A stretch of DNA of 64,000 nucleotides from Streptomyces collinus Tu 365 (GTDB taxonomy: Bacteria > Actinomycetota > Actinomycetes > Streptomycetales > Streptomycetaceae). Of the stretch, positions 25,141 to 34,072 are shown in pieces (positions within the stretch are counted from its first letter, which is position 1; each line of letters starts with the position of its first letter). The notes below the pieces were generated by a model. It did not search any database and was not told the DNA's origin. It saw only the letters and a list, made by a program, of their open reading frames with translations. The DNA lies in the NCBI RefSeq assembly GCF_000444875.1, contig NC_021985.1, positions 1,178,001 to 1,242,000 of the forward strand, given 5' to 3'. Made by a program: the position numbers and the translations under genes.

Positions 25141-26147
25141 GAGTGCCGCTCCTGCATGAGCTTGTGCACCGCGCGCACCACGTCCTGTCCGGTGACCTCG
25201 TCCAGGCAGGGGTGGCCGGGCACCGGGCAGACCAGGGCCCTGGTGTCCGCGCACGGCGCCGACCGGTCGCCGAGGATGATGGTGGGGACGCCGTACGGTG
25301 CCCAGCGGTCGGCCGGGACCACCGGCGCGAACAGCGACACGACGGGGGTGCCGACTGCGGCGGCCAGGTGGGCCGGTCCGGTGTTGGCGCTGACCACGAC
25401 GTCGGCCATGCGCAGCACGCCGGCGAGGGTGCGGGGGCCGGTGCGGCCGCCGAGGTCCACGGCGACGTCCCCGCTCACCCGGCGGGTGAGCGCGGTCTCG
25501 TCCGGGCCGCCGGTGACGACGACGCGGTGCCCGGCGTCGGCGAGCAGCGCGACGGCCTCCTCGCACCGGTGGGCGCTCCAGGCGCGGGCCGGGGCGGTGG
25601 CGCCGGGGTGCAGCACGACGTAGGGGCCGTGGCCGGTCATGCCGCTGGTGTCCGGGGGCGGCAGGACGCGCAGCCGCCCGTCGTCGCCCTCGGGCGGCGT
25701 GAAGCCCATGGCGGCCGCGGTGTCGAGCGCGGCCTCGGCCTCGTGCCGGCCCTCGCGGCGCCGGTGGCGTACGTCCAGCAGCCGGCCGGGGTGGTCGACG
25801 CTCTCGGCGCCGATCCGCGTGACGCCGGCGAGCCGCAGCAGCAGTGCGGTGGGCAGCGGGCTCTGGTGGAAGGAGGTGAGGACCAGGGCGGTGTCGAAGG
25901 CGGCCGCGCGCAGGCGTACCAGCAGCCGGTCGACGTCGGCCACGTCGACCGCGGGCGGGTCGAAGCCCTCCCAGGGCGCCTCCCACTCCAGCACCTCGTC
26001 CACGCCGGGCAGCAGCCGGGCGGCCGCGGCTCCCCGCGGCCCGCACAGCATGGCCACGTGCGAGCAGTGAGCGGCGACGGCCCGCACGGCGGGCCCGGCG
26101 AGCAGCACATCACCGAAACTGTCGAGCCTGACGACCAGGGCTTTCAC
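25137..26147 (-). CDS. Glycosyltransferase family 9 (heptosyltransferase-like)
   Basis: A 336-residue family 9 enzyme, the second in the operon. Motifs: ALVVRLDSFGDVLLAGPAVR, YVVLHPGATAPARAWSAH and VVVSANTGPAHLAAAVGTPV. The GTG at 26147 follows GGGAGG and overlaps the gmhB stop as GTGA. Heptosyltransferases of Gram-negative bacteria share these motifs, so a heptose donor is plausible, given the heptose genes adjacent. In a Gram-positive host the acceptor must be something other than lipid A. Confidence 0.9.
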   Translation of the reverse strand: MKALVVRLDSFGDVLLAGPAVRAVAAHCSHVAMLCGPRGAAAARLLPGVDEVLEWEAPWEGFDPPAVDVADVDRLLVRLRAAAFDTALVLTSFHQSPLPTALLLRLAGVTRIGAESVDHPGRLLDVRHRRREGRHEAEAALDTAAAMGFTPPEGDDGRLRVLPPPDTSGMTGHGPYVVLHPGATAPARAWSAHRCEEAVALLADAGHRVVVTGGPDETALTRRVSGDVAVDLGGRTGPRTLAGVLRMADVVVSANTGPAHLAAAVGTPVVSLFAPVVPADRWAPYGVPTIILGDRSAPCADTRALVCPVPGHPCLDEVTGQDVVRAVHKLMQERHS

Positions 26148-26758
26148 GACGACCACCTCCCGGACCGGGTCCCCTCGGGGGCGGGGCTCTCGTCCGCCGC
26201 TCGGGCCGCCTCCTTCGCGTCCGGCGCCTCCCGCAGGGCCCCGCGCACCGCTGTCAGCACGTCGGGGGCACGCGCGGAGGCGAGGAGCCGGGCCTCGGCG
26301 GGGGCCGTGGCCGCGTTCGGTACGAGTACGCCGCGGGCGCCGGCCGCGCGGGCGGCCAGGACGTCCGCCGCTATGTCGCCGATCACCAGGCACCGGGCGG
26401 GCGGGACGCCGAGCCGGGCGGCGGCCGCCAGGATCAGGCCCGGGCGTGGTTTGCGGCAGGCGCAGCCGGCGTCCGGGACGTGGGGGCAGAAGAGCCAGGC
26501 GCCGAGGCCGCCGAGCAGGTGGTCCGCCCGCTCGTTGACGGCGCGCACCTGCTCGGTCGTGAGCAGGCCGCGGCCGATGCCCGACTGGTTGCTCACCACG
26601 GCGGTGCCCAGGCCGGCCCGGCGGGCCAGCCGGACCGCGGCCGCGGCGCCGGGCAGCAGCCGTACGCGGTCGGGGTCCCCGTTGTAGGGCACGTCCGCGA
26701 GGAGGGTGCCGTCGCGGTCGAACAGCACGGCCGCGACGGGAGGCCGGTCGGTGTTCAC
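26144..26758 (-). CDS. gmhB: D-glycero-D-manno-heptose 1,7-bisphosphate 7-phosphatase
   Basis: A 204-residue HAD-family phosphatase of the GmhB type. The nucleophile motif is LFDRDGTLLADVPYNGDP, the Ser/Asn motif is VVSNQSGIGRG, and the zinc-loop signature CPHVPDAGCACRKPRPG is characteristic of GmhB and histidinol phosphatases; the last motif is VIGDIAADVLAARAAG. It removes the 7-phosphate before nucleotide transfer, completing with GmhA and the HldE-like protein the route to NDP-heptose. GTG start in a GTGA overlap. Confidence 0.9.
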   Translation of the reverse strand: MNTDRPPVAAVLFDRDGTLLADVPYNGDPDRVRLLPGAAAAVRLARRAGLGTAVVSNQSGIGRGLLTTEQVRAVNERADHLLGGLGAWLFCPHVPDAGCACRKPRPGLILAAAARLGVPPARCLVIGDIAADVLAARAAGARGVLVPNAATAPAEARLLASARAPDVLTAVRGALREAPDAKEAARAADESPAPEGTRSGRWSS

Positions 26759-27750
26759 CCGGCACCTCCGAGAGGTTCGGCGTTGCGGTGGCGCAGGACT
26801 CCGCGGGTCCAGTGCCGTACGGCGAGCGGCGGGATGAGCACGCTGGTGCCGAGCATCCCGGCGACCTCACGGGCGGTACGGGGACCCGGCAGGATCCGCG
26901 CCAGGGCGAACTCGGCGGTGCCCAGGGTCCACAGGGCGGCGCAGACGGCGGCGGCGCGGCGGCGGCCCGTCAGGGCGCACCCGGCCGCCGCGAGGGCGGC
27001 GCCGGTCACCACCAGGTGCCGGGGCAGCCGGCCGCGGGGCGCCTGGGCGCGGCGCCACCAGTCGCGTCCGTGCAGCCGGCTCATCAGGGCGTCGTCGGCG
27101 TTGCCTCGCTGGGCGGGCAGCGAGGCCCACCAGTGGGCCGCGCGCACGGGGTGCCGGGTGACCCGCGTGCCCCGGCACAGGGTCCAGCCGGCGCGCTCGA
27201 CGCGCAGGGCGAGGTCGGCGTCCTCGCGGAAGGCGCGCGGGAAGCGTTCGTCGAAGCCGTCGACCAGGGTGAGCGCGGCGGTCCGGTACGCCATGTCGGC
27301 GGTGGCCCAGGCCGCGTTCTCCAGGCCCTTGGTGTTGCGTTCCCAGTCGGTGGGCCGGCGGTCCTCGGGCAGCGGGACACTGAGCCGCCCCTGGATGCCG
27401 CCGACCTCCCCGCCGGCCCCCCGCAGGTCGTCGGCGAGCCTGCGGGACCAGTCGGGGAGCACCTGGACGTCGTCGTCGAGGAAGACGGTCCAGGGGGTGC
27501 GGACGGTGCGCCACCCGGCGTTGCGGGCCGCGGCCGGCCCCTTGCCGCCGGTGCGCAGGGTCCGGACCCGGTCGAGCAGCGGCCCGGCGGCCTCCAGGGG
27601 CAGGTCGCCCTCGGTGCCGGGCCGGTCGTCGACCACGATCACCTCGTGCGGCGGGTGTTCCCGGGCCCCGGCCAGGGCGCGCAGGCACTCGGCGAGGCAG
27701 GGGCGGCCGATCGTCGGGACGACGACGGTGTAGGCGGGCGCGGGTGTCAT
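26755..27750 (-). CDS. Glycosyltransferase family 2 with C-terminal membrane segments
   Basis: A 331-residue GT-A glycosyltransferase. The N-terminal domain begins YTVVVPTIGRPCLAECLRAL and contains the metal site VFLDDDVQVLPDW; FREDADLALRVERAGW is the ED acceptor loop. The last 90 residues are hydrophobic (LVVTGAALAAAGCAL, AAVCAALWTLGTAEFAL) and probably anchor it to the membrane. Sugar unknown. ATGA overlap with the carbamoyltransferase gene upstream and GTGA with gmhB downstream. Confidence 0.88.
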   Translation of the reverse strand: MTPAPAYTVVVPTIGRPCLAECLRALAGAREHPPHEVIVVDDRPGTEGDLPLEAAGPLLDRVRTLRTGGKGPAAARNAGWRTVRTPWTVFLDDDVQVLPDWSRRLADDLRGAGGEVGGIQGRLSVPLPEDRRPTDWERNTKGLENAAWATADMAYRTAALTLVDGFDERFPRAFREDADLALRVERAGWTLCRGTRVTRHPVRAAHWWASLPAQRGNADDALMSRLHGRDWWRRAQAPRGRLPRHLVVTGAALAAAGCALTGRRRAAAVCAALWTLGTAEFALARILPGPRTAREVAGMLGTSVLIPPLAVRHWTRGVLRHRNAEPLGGAG

Positions 27751-29399
27751 GCGAAGGCCTTTCGTCGCCGGATCGCGAAGGGGCCGAGGACGAGCAGGTC
27801 GACGGGGGCGGAGCCGAAGCACTCCAGGGCGTCGCGGGGGTCGTCCACCATGGGCCGCCCGGCGGTGTTCAGGCTGGTGTTGACCACCACCGGCAGCCCG
27901 GTGCGCCGTTCGAACCCGTCGATCACCCGGGCCACCAGGGGCTCCTCGGCGCGGTCCACGGTCTGGATGCGGGCGGTGCCGTCGACGTGCACGACGGCCG
28001 GGATGCGGGCCCGCCAGTCGGCGGCCACGTCGTGCACGAAGAGCATGTGCGGGCTGGGCAGCGGGCCGTCGAACAGCTCGGCCGCGCGCTCGGCGAGGAC
28101 CATGGGGGCCACGGGCCTGAACTCCTCGCGCCCCTTGACCGCGTTGAGGCGTTCGACGTTCGCCGCGTGGCCCGGGTGGGCCAGCAGCGAGCGGTGTCCG
28201 AGGGCGCGCGGCCCGTACTCGGCGCGGCCCTGGAACCAGGCCACGATGCCGTCGGCCGCCAGTGCCTCGGCGGCGGTCTCGGCGATGTCGGCGGGCTCCT
28301 CGTAGGGGACGGCCGCCCGTTCCAGCCACGCGCGCAGTTCGTCGTCGCTCCAGCCGCGGCCGAGGGCGGCGGTCGGCATCGGCTCCAGGGTGTCCTTCTG
28401 GCCTGCCACGTGGGCGGCCGCGCCGAGGGCGGTGCCGGCGTCTCCGGCGGCGGGCTGCACCCACACGTGCCGGAAGCCGCTCTCCCGCCACAGCCGGGTG
28501 TTGGCGACGCAGTTGAGCGCGACGCCGCCGGCCAGGGCCAGGGCGTCCTCGCCGGTGTGTTCGCGCAGCCGGCGGGCGAGCGCGAGCACGGTCTCCTCCA
28601 GGCAGAGCTGGGCGCTGGCGGCGAGGTCGGCGTGGTCCCGGCTCCAGTCGCCGCCCGGCGGGCGTGGCGGGACGAGCTCGGCCCAGGGCACCGGACGGGC
28701 CCGGAAACCGTGGGGTCCGCCGGCTCCGCCCGTGTCGTCGGCGTGCACGTACGCGCGCAGGCGGTCGGCGAAGCGCGGGGTGCCGTACGACGCGAGGGCC
28801 ATCACCTTGAACTCGTCGCTGCTGCGCAGGAATCCGAGGTGCTGGGTGAGGTCCTCGTAGAACAGGCCCAGGGAGTCGGGCAGTTGCTGGGCGCCGAGGA
28901 CGGTCAGCTCCCGGTTGGTGTAGCGGCCGGCGAGGTGCGAACCGCACTCGCCGCGCCCGTCGAGGACGAGGACGGCGCAGTCGGGGTACGGCGACATGGG
29001 CCCGGCGGAGGCCGCGTGGGCGACGTGGTGGGCGACGAAGCGGACCTTGGCCGGATCGAGGCCCGGCAGTGCCTCGGCGAGGAAGCCGGGGGCCCGGCGG
29101 GCGTACTCCTGGCGCAGGTGGTCCCAGGGGTCGTCGAGACCCATGCGTTCGGCGGGGCGGGCGAGCGCGGGGTCGTAGGAGTAGGCGACGGCGTCCAGGT
29201 CGGCGGGGGTGAGACCGGCGTGCTCCAGGCACCAGCGGGCCGACTGCTCGGGCAGTTCCCAGGCGGAGAAGGGGAGGGGCCGCTTGCCGTGCTTACGACG
29301 GGAGAAACGTTCTTCCTCCGCGGCCGCCACCACCTTGCCGTCCGAGACCAGGGCCGCGGCGGGGTCGTGGAAGAGGGCGTTGATACCGAGGACGTGCAT
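27747..29399 (-). CDS. Carbamoyltransferase (NodU/CmcH family)
   Basis: A 550-residue carbamoyltransferase of the NodU/TobZ type, which uses carbamoyl phosphate and ATP to O-carbamoylate a sugar or antibiotic. The N-terminal Kae1-like domain has INALFHDPAAALVSDG and HHVAHAASA, the latter with metal-binding histidines; the C-terminal domain has GRAEYGPRALGHRSLLAHP and LPVVVNTSLNTAGRP. Probable substrate is a sugar in the glycan made by this operon. It stands 32 bp after the epimerase gene and overlaps the next as ATGA. Confidence 0.93.
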   Translation of the reverse strand: MHVLGINALFHDPAAALVSDGKVVAAAEEERFSRRKHGKRPLPFSAWELPEQSARWCLEHAGLTPADLDAVAYSYDPALARPAERMGLDDPWDHLRQEYARRAPGFLAEALPGLDPAKVRFVAHHVAHAASAGPMSPYPDCAVLVLDGRGECGSHLAGRYTNRELTVLGAQQLPDSLGLFYEDLTQHLGFLRSSDEFKVMALASYGTPRFADRLRAYVHADDTGGAGGPHGFRARPVPWAELVPPRPPGGDWSRDHADLAASAQLCLEETVLALARRLREHTGEDALALAGGVALNCVANTRLWRESGFRHVWVQPAAGDAGTALGAAAHVAGQKDTLEPMPTAALGRGWSDDELRAWLERAAVPYEEPADIAETAAEALAADGIVAWFQGRAEYGPRALGHRSLLAHPGHAANVERLNAVKGREEFRPVAPMVLAERAAELFDGPLPSPHMLFVHDVAADWRARIPAVVHVDGTARIQTVDRAEEPLVARVIDGFERRTGLPVVVNTSLNTAGRPMVDDPRDALECFGSAPVDLLVLGPFAIRRRKAFA

Positions 29400-29431
29400 G
29401 CGCTGTCTCCAGGGCTGCGGAGGGGCGGGGG

Positions 29432-30427
29432 TCAGGACCGGACGGCCGGCTCCCCGTCCGGCGGCTGACCGGCGAAGTAGGCGATGGTCTGCTTCAGGCC
29501 CTCCTCCCAGGGCACCTGCGGCGACCAGCCGAGCAGCTCGCGCGCCAGGCTGGTGTCGGGGCGGCGCCGGCCGGGGTCGTCGACGGGCCGGTCGATGAAC
29601 ACGATCGGGGAGGGCGAACCGGTCAGGGCCACCACGCGGCGGGCCAGGTCGGCCATGGTGATCTCGTCGGCGCCGCCGATGTTGACGGGCCGCACGGACC
29701 GGCTGGCGGCCACCCGCAGCACCCCGTCGACGGTGTCGTCCGCGTAGCACAGCGAACGGGTCTGGCTGCCGTCGCCGGTCACGGTGAGCGGCTCGCCGGC
29801 GAGCGCCTGGCTGATGAAGGTGGGCACGGCGCGCCCGTCGTGCGCGCGCATCCGCGGCCCGTAGGTGTTGAACAGGCGGACGATGCCCGCGTCGGTGCCG
29901 TGCGCCCCGGCGTGCGCGGTCACGAGCGCCTCGGCGAACCGCTTCGACTCGTCGTACACGCTGCGCGGTCCCACCGGGTTCACGTTGCCCCAGTAGCCCT
30001 CGTGCTGGGGGTGGACGAGGGGGTCGCCGTACACCTCGGACGTGGAGGCGAGCAGGAACCGGGCCCCGTCACGCTCCGCGACGGCCAGGGCGTTGCGGGT
30101 GCCGAGGCTGCCCGCGTCCAGGGTCTCCAGCGGCAGGCGCAGGTAGTCGGCGGGCGAGGCGGGGCAGGCGAAGTGCAGAACCAGGTCGTACGGTCCCGGC
30201 AGCCGCCGCGCGCAGTCCGGGGCGGAGACGTCGCAGTGGACGAAACGGAAGCCGGTCCTGCCGTCCAGATGCGCCACGTTCTCGCGCCGTCCGCACACCA
30301 GGTTGTCCGCGCAGTCGACTTCGGCACCCGAATCCAGGAGCCGCTCGCACAGATGGGAACCCAGGAAGCCGGCGCCGCCGGTCACGAGGGCACGCCGCCA
30401 GGGAACCGCAAGGGTCTCACCAGTCAT
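29432..30427 (-). CDS. NAD-dependent sugar epimerase/dehydratase (UDP-glucuronate decarboxylase-like)
   Basis: A 331-residue extended SDR protein. NAD-binding motif ALVTGGAGFLGSHLCERLL, catalytic YDESKRFAEAL (YxxxK) with LASTSEVYGDP before it and FNTYGPRMRAHDGRAVP after it. The YDESKRxAE and YGPRM patterns are those of UDP-glucuronate decarboxylases (UDP-xylose synthases), though an epimerase remains possible. It is not an obvious HldD (heptose 6-epimerase). As first gene of the glycan operon it probably supplies an activated pentose or other sugar donor. Confidence 0.88.
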   Translation of the reverse strand: MTGETLAVPWRRALVTGGAGFLGSHLCERLLDSGAEVDCADNLVCGRRENVAHLDGRTGFRFVHCDVSAPDCARRLPGPYDLVLHFACPASPADYLRLPLETLDAGSLGTRNALAVAERDGARFLLASTSEVYGDPLVHPQHEGYWGNVNPVGPRSVYDESKRFAEALVTAHAGAHGTDAGIVRLFNTYGPRMRAHDGRAVPTFISQALAGEPLTVTGDGSQTRSLCYADDTVDGVLRVAASRSVRPVNIGGADEITMADLARRVVALTGSPSPIVFIDRPVDDPGRRRPDTSLARELLGWSPQVPWEEGLKQTIAYFAGQPPDGEPAVRS

Positions 30428-31571
30428 GACTCTTCCTCCGTCCGCGCGCTCGCGGTGCTCGCGGTCTTCGCGCGCGGGCTTCTGCGCTCCGCGCGGACCT
30501 CACGGTGGTCGCGGTCGTCGCGGTGGTCGCGTGCCGCGCGTCCTCGTGGCGCTTCCGCGCGGGTGGCGCGGCGCGTACGGGACGGTCCGGCCGACGTCGT
30601 CGTCGGCTCCCCGGGGACGGACGCTGATGGGATGACGGCAGGGCCCGGGTCCCCGCTGATCGGGAGGACCGCCCTGGTCGGCCGCCACTGGCTGGACGGC
30701 ACTGGCACTGTGTTCCCGTGCCGGTCGGCTTCACACGTTGATTCCGATTGTGTTCGCGGCCGGGCACTCTCGCGACTCAGACGGTCGCGCAGCTGGGTCG
30801 AAAGTCCGCTTGCCCAAGCCTCTGAACTGCACTTTCGCGAGATCCGGCCGGGTCGGCCGCCGCGCGCGCCCGACCGCCGGATCCGGCGTCCGCGACCGGG
30901 GCGGCGGCGAGGGCGGACGAGCGGACGCGTGCCAGGTTCGGAACCTGTCGGCAACTGGCCGCCACGCGCGCCGCACCGACCGTAGGGACGGGGCCGGGGG
31001 GACGGGGTACGGGCGCGGGCGGAGCGAGGAGTGGAACCCGGGGGCCTGGGGCGGGGTGCGGGCGCGGGGGGGCTCTCCGGCCCGAACACGGGCGCGGAGC
31101 GCAAGGAGAGGCCGGGGACGGGCCCCTGCGCGAGCGCGGGGGCGACCGGGCGCGGGCACCGGCACGGGGCGGCGCCCGGGCACAGGCGCGAGGCTCGGGG
31201 CGGCCCTCGCCCGCGGGCACAGGCCGAGGAGGGGCCTCGGGCGCGGACGCGGCGCTGGGGCGCCGGCACACGCCGGGGAGCAGCTTTCGGCGCGAGCGCG
31301 GGGGCGCCCGGGGCACGGGCACCGGCACGGGGCGGCCCTTGGGCGCAGGCGCCGGGCTGGGGGCGGGCCTCGGGTGTGGACGGGGCAAGGGGCGGCGGAG
31401 CCTCGGTCATCGGTGAGGCGCGGGCCGGCGGGGGGCGGGCCGAACGGCGGGGGGCTGTCACTCGAAGCGCTGACGGACGGAAGCGAGTCGTGTAGCGCTC
31501 CGGGGACGGGGCACTCGGCGCTGCGACCGGCAGGCCGGCGACGGCCGCCGCGCACACGAGGAGGTAACGAC
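30428..31571. other. 1.1-kb region without a convincing gene
   Basis: Open frames exist on both strands, but they are Arg/Pro/Gly-rich translations of a GC-rich low-complexity sequence and lack ribosome sites and recognisable domains. The block contains repeated strings such as gggcaccggcacggggcggc near 31154 and again near 31317. It separates the leftward glycan operon from the rightward hemerythrin gene and must hold both promoters. The least GC-rich segment, about 30730-30850, is the best candidate for the glycan operon promoter. Confidence 0.5.
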
Positions 31572-32135
31572 ATGGGTCACGGCGGGAACGTCATCCACGA
31601 ACTGACGACCGATCACCGTGAGGTCGAGGAGATCTTCGGCCGCTTCGAGGCGCTGCCGCCCGGTTCCAAGGAGCGCAAGCTGCTCGCCGACCAGGCCACC
31701 ATCGAACTGGTCCGGCACTCGGTGGCCGAGGAGGCCTACCTGTACCCGGCGGTGCGCAAGCACGTGAAGGGCGGCGACGCGCTGGCCGACAAGGAGCTCG
31801 AGGACCACGCCGAGGCCGAGCAGATCATGAAGGACATCGAGGGCCTGGACGCGGACGACCCGCAGTTCGACACCCTCATGACCCGGTTGATGAGCGAGAT
31901 CCGGTCCCATGTGGAGGACGAGGAGCAGAACCTCTTCCCGATGCTCCAGGCGGCCTGCTCGCCGGAGGCACTGGACGAGCTCGGCGACAAGGTGCGCCGG
32001 GCGAAGAAGACCGCGCCGACCCGCCCGCACCCCACGGCACCGGACAAGCCCCCGGCCAACAAGATGCTGGCACCGGGCGCCGGTCTGGTCGACCGGCTGC
32101 GGGACGCGATGTCCGGGCGGGGCAAGGAAGGCTGA
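31572..32135 (+). CDS. Hemerythrin HHE cation-binding protein
   Basis: A 187-residue protein. Residues about 5-140 are a hemerythrin-like four-helix bundle with the iron-ligand pattern spread over TTDHREVEEIF, VRHSVAEEAYLYPAV, LEDHAEAEQIM and RSHVEDEEQNLFPML. A Pro/Lys-rich tail follows. Proteins of this class bind a di-iron centre and sense or store O2 or NO; function is unknown in Streptomyces. ATG at 31572 has GAGGAGG at proper spacing. A long palindrome starts 30 bp beyond the stop. Confidence 0.9.
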   Translation: MGHGGNVIHELTTDHREVEEIFGRFEALPPGSKERKLLADQATIELVRHSVAEEAYLYPAVRKHVKGGDALADKELEDHAEAEQIMKDIEGLDADDPQFDTLMTRLMSEIRSHVEDEEQNLFPMLQAACSPEALDELGDKVRRAKKTAPTRPHPTAPDKPPANKMLAPGAGLVDRLRDAMSGRGKEG

Positions 32136-32165
32136 TCTCCACCGGGGAGGCGCCGCACCACCCGG

Positions 32166-32221
32166 GACGCCACGGCGCCTGCCGAACACATGATCATGTG
32201 TTCGGCAGGCGCCGTGGCGTC
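32166..32221. terminator. 56-bp perfect palindrome, probable terminator
   Basis: Positions 32166-32193 and 32194-32221 are exact inverted copies, 28 bp each, with no loop, centred on CATGATCATG. It starts 30 bp after the hemerythrin stop. As RNA it would form a very stable hairpin, so a bidirectional terminator is the simplest reading. An arm this long without a spacer is uncommon and is discussed separately. Confidence 0.6.
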
Positions 32222-32277
32222 TCCGTGCAGAGCCCAGGAGCAATCCGTGCAGAGCCAGGAGCACGAGCGAGAGCTGC

Positions 32278-32374
32278 GAGCCCGAGGCATCGCCCCACCG
32301 CCCTGTACCGCCCTGTCGGAGCCGGAGCCCGAGGCATCGCCCCACCGCCCTGTACCGCCCTGTCGGAGCCGGAG
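32278..32374. repeat. Two tandem copies of a 47-bp unit
   Basis: The unit beginning cccgaggcatcgccccac starts at 32281 and again at 32328 and is repeated without visible difference. Just before it, ccgtgcagagcc occurs twice (about 32223 and 32245). No gene is seen between the palindrome and 32382. Confidence 0.75.
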
Positions 32375-32381
32375 AGCCACG

Positions 32382-32726
32382 TCAGAGCCACGGGCTCACG
32401 CCGCCGGACGGGGGCCGCCGGCGGGTGGCGCGGCACAGCAGGCGGAAGCCCTGCAGCAGGGTCAGGGGCCACAGAAGGGCGAAGCACCACAGCAGCGAGG
32501 GGTCCGAGGTCTGGATCCCCACCACGGCGGTGAACACGGACGCGCACCCGAGCAGCAGGAAGGCGAGCAGCAGCCACGGGCCCCGGCGGAGGCGGGACCG
32601 GCCCGGCGTCGCCCGCATCCGGTGCGCGAGCCGCCGGTCCTGCCGCAGCTCGGCCTCGATGATCAGCAGCGCGACGCGCTCGCGCGGCGAGAGCCGTACG
32701 TCGTCGGGGGTCTCCCAGTCGTTCAC
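32382..32726 (-). CDS. DUF3040-like small membrane protein
   Basis: A 114-residue protein. The N-terminal part reads RLSPRERVALLIIEAELRQD, the hallmark of DUF3040 proteins, and the C-terminal half has two hydrophobic segments (LLLAFLLLGCASVFTAVV and LWCFALLWPLTLLQGF). Function unknown; membrane-bound. The GTG at 32726 has AGGAGGT ten bases before it; a GTG at 32738 would be too close to that site. Confidence 0.75.
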   Translation of the reverse strand: MNDWETPDDVRLSPRERVALLIIEAELRQDRRLAHRMRATPGRSRLRRGPWLLLAFLLLGCASVFTAVVGIQTSDPSLLWCFALLWPLTLLQGFRLLCRATRRRPPSGGVSPWL

Positions 32727-33033
32727 GGAGAACGCCACCTCCTCCGGCCGCCCGCGGCCTGCGTACTCGTCTCTCCGGACCCCCGGGTTCCCCACCGGGC
32801 CCCGGTCCAAGCGGCCGTGCCCGTCCCGGCGCCGGGGCCGGGGCGGTGAGGCTCCAGGCAACTTCCCCCGGCCGGGGGGCCGCTCTCCGCCGGGCGGGCG
32901 GTCCGGCCGCCGCGGCCGCCGCAGGATCCGTGGCTGCAGTGGACATGACCTTGACTGCCGCAAGGCCGATACTGAGGAGCAGGACTCCCCTTCCGTCCGT
33001 CGCCGAGCGGATGAGGCTTCTTAGGAGGCACTG
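32727..33033. other. Divergent spacer before dhaK
   Basis: These 307 bp separate the leftward DUF3040-like gene and the rightward dha operon. No gene is visible. The segment must carry both promoters; a TTGACT near 32952 is the only -35-like hexamer and has no matching -10 at standard spacing. Confidence 0.4.
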
Positions 33034-34026
33034 ATGAGGATGCTGATCAACGTCCCGGAGACCGTCGTGGCGGACGCGCTGCGGGGGATCGCGGCCGCGC
33101 ATCCGGAGTTGACCGTAGACGTCGAGAACCGGGTGATCGTCCGCCGGGACGCGCCCGTCGCCGGGCAGGTCGCGCTCGTCTCGGGCGGCGGGTCGGGGCA
33201 CGAGCCGCTGCACGGCGGGTTCGTCGGTCCCGGCATGCTCTCGGCGGCCTGCCCGGGAGAGGTGTTCACCTCGCCGGTGCCGGACCAGATGGCACGCGCC
33301 GCGGCCGCGGTGGACAGCGGCGCCGGCGTCCTGTTCGTCGTGAAGAACTACACCGGCGACGTGCTCAACTTCGACATGGCGGCCGAACTCGCCGAGGACG
33401 AGGGCATCCAGGTCGCCAAGGTGCTGGTCAACGACGACGTGGCGGTCACCGACAGCCTGTACACGGCCGGGCGGCGCGGCACCGGCGCCACCCTGTTCGT
33501 GGAGAAGATCGCGGGAGCCGCGGCGGCGGAGGGGCAGCCGCTGGAGCGGGTCGAGTCCGTCGGGCGCCAGGTGAACGAGAACTCCCGCAGCTTCGGCGTC
33601 GCGCTGAGCGCCGTCACCACCCCGGCCAAGGGCAGTCCGACCTTCGACCTGCCCGCCGGAGAGCTGGAGTTGGGCATCGGCATCCACGGCGAACCGGGCC
33701 GGGAGCGGCGGGCCATGATGACCTCCCGGGAGATCGCGGACTTCGCGGTGCACGCCGTCCTGGACGACATGACTCCACGCAATCCCGTGCTGGTCCTGGT
33801 CAACGGCATGGGCGCCACCCCTTTGCTGGAGCTGTACGGCTTCAACGCCGAGGTGCAGCGGGTGCTCGGGGAACGCGGTGTGGCCGTGGCCCGCACCCTG
33901 GTCGGCAACTACGTGACCTCCCTCGACATGGCGGGCGCCTCGGTCACCCTGTGCCAGGTCGACGAGGAACTGCTGCGGCTGTGGGACGCGCCGGTGAGCA
34001 CCCCGGCACTGCGCTGGGGGATGTGA
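33034..34026 (+). CDS. dhaK: Dihydroxyacetone kinase subunit DhaK
   Basis: A 330-residue substrate-binding subunit of PTS-type dihydroxyacetone kinase. It shows ALVSGGGSGHEPLHGGFVG, VVKNYTGDVLNFDMA and GIGIHGEPGRER; the histidine in the last motif forms the covalent hemiaminal link with dihydroxyacetone. Works with DhaL and DhaM, encoded immediately downstream, to make dihydroxyacetone phosphate using PEP. ATG at 33034 with AGGAGG five bases upstream; an ATG two codons later is also possible. Confidence 0.95.
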   Translation: MRMLINVPETVVADALRGIAAAHPELTVDVENRVIVRRDAPVAGQVALVSGGGSGHEPLHGGFVGPGMLSAACPGEVFTSPVPDQMARAAAAVDSGAGVLFVVKNYTGDVLNFDMAAELAEDEGIQVAKVLVNDDVAVTDSLYTAGRRGTGATLFVEKIAGAAAAEGQPLERVESVGRQVNENSRSFGVALSAVTTPAKGSPTFDLPAGELELGIGIHGEPGRERRAMMTSREIADFAVHAVLDDMTPRNPVLVLVNGMGATPLLELYGFNAEVQRVLGERGVAVARTLVGNYVTSLDMAGASVTLCQVDEELLRLWDAPVSTPALRWGM

Positions 34027-34072
34027 TACGGCGGACGAAGCGGTCAACACCCCTACCACGCAAGGAGATCCA

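Noticed and set aside
30738..32135. Hemerythrin gene extended upstream to 30738
   Set aside because: The extension is Arg/Gly-rich low-complexity sequence; the ATG at 31572 has a strong ribosome site and gives the normal family length.
32166..32374. Palindrome plus direct repeats as end of an insertion sequence or attachment site
   Set aside because: No transposase or integrase gene, tRNA or target duplication is visible near it.
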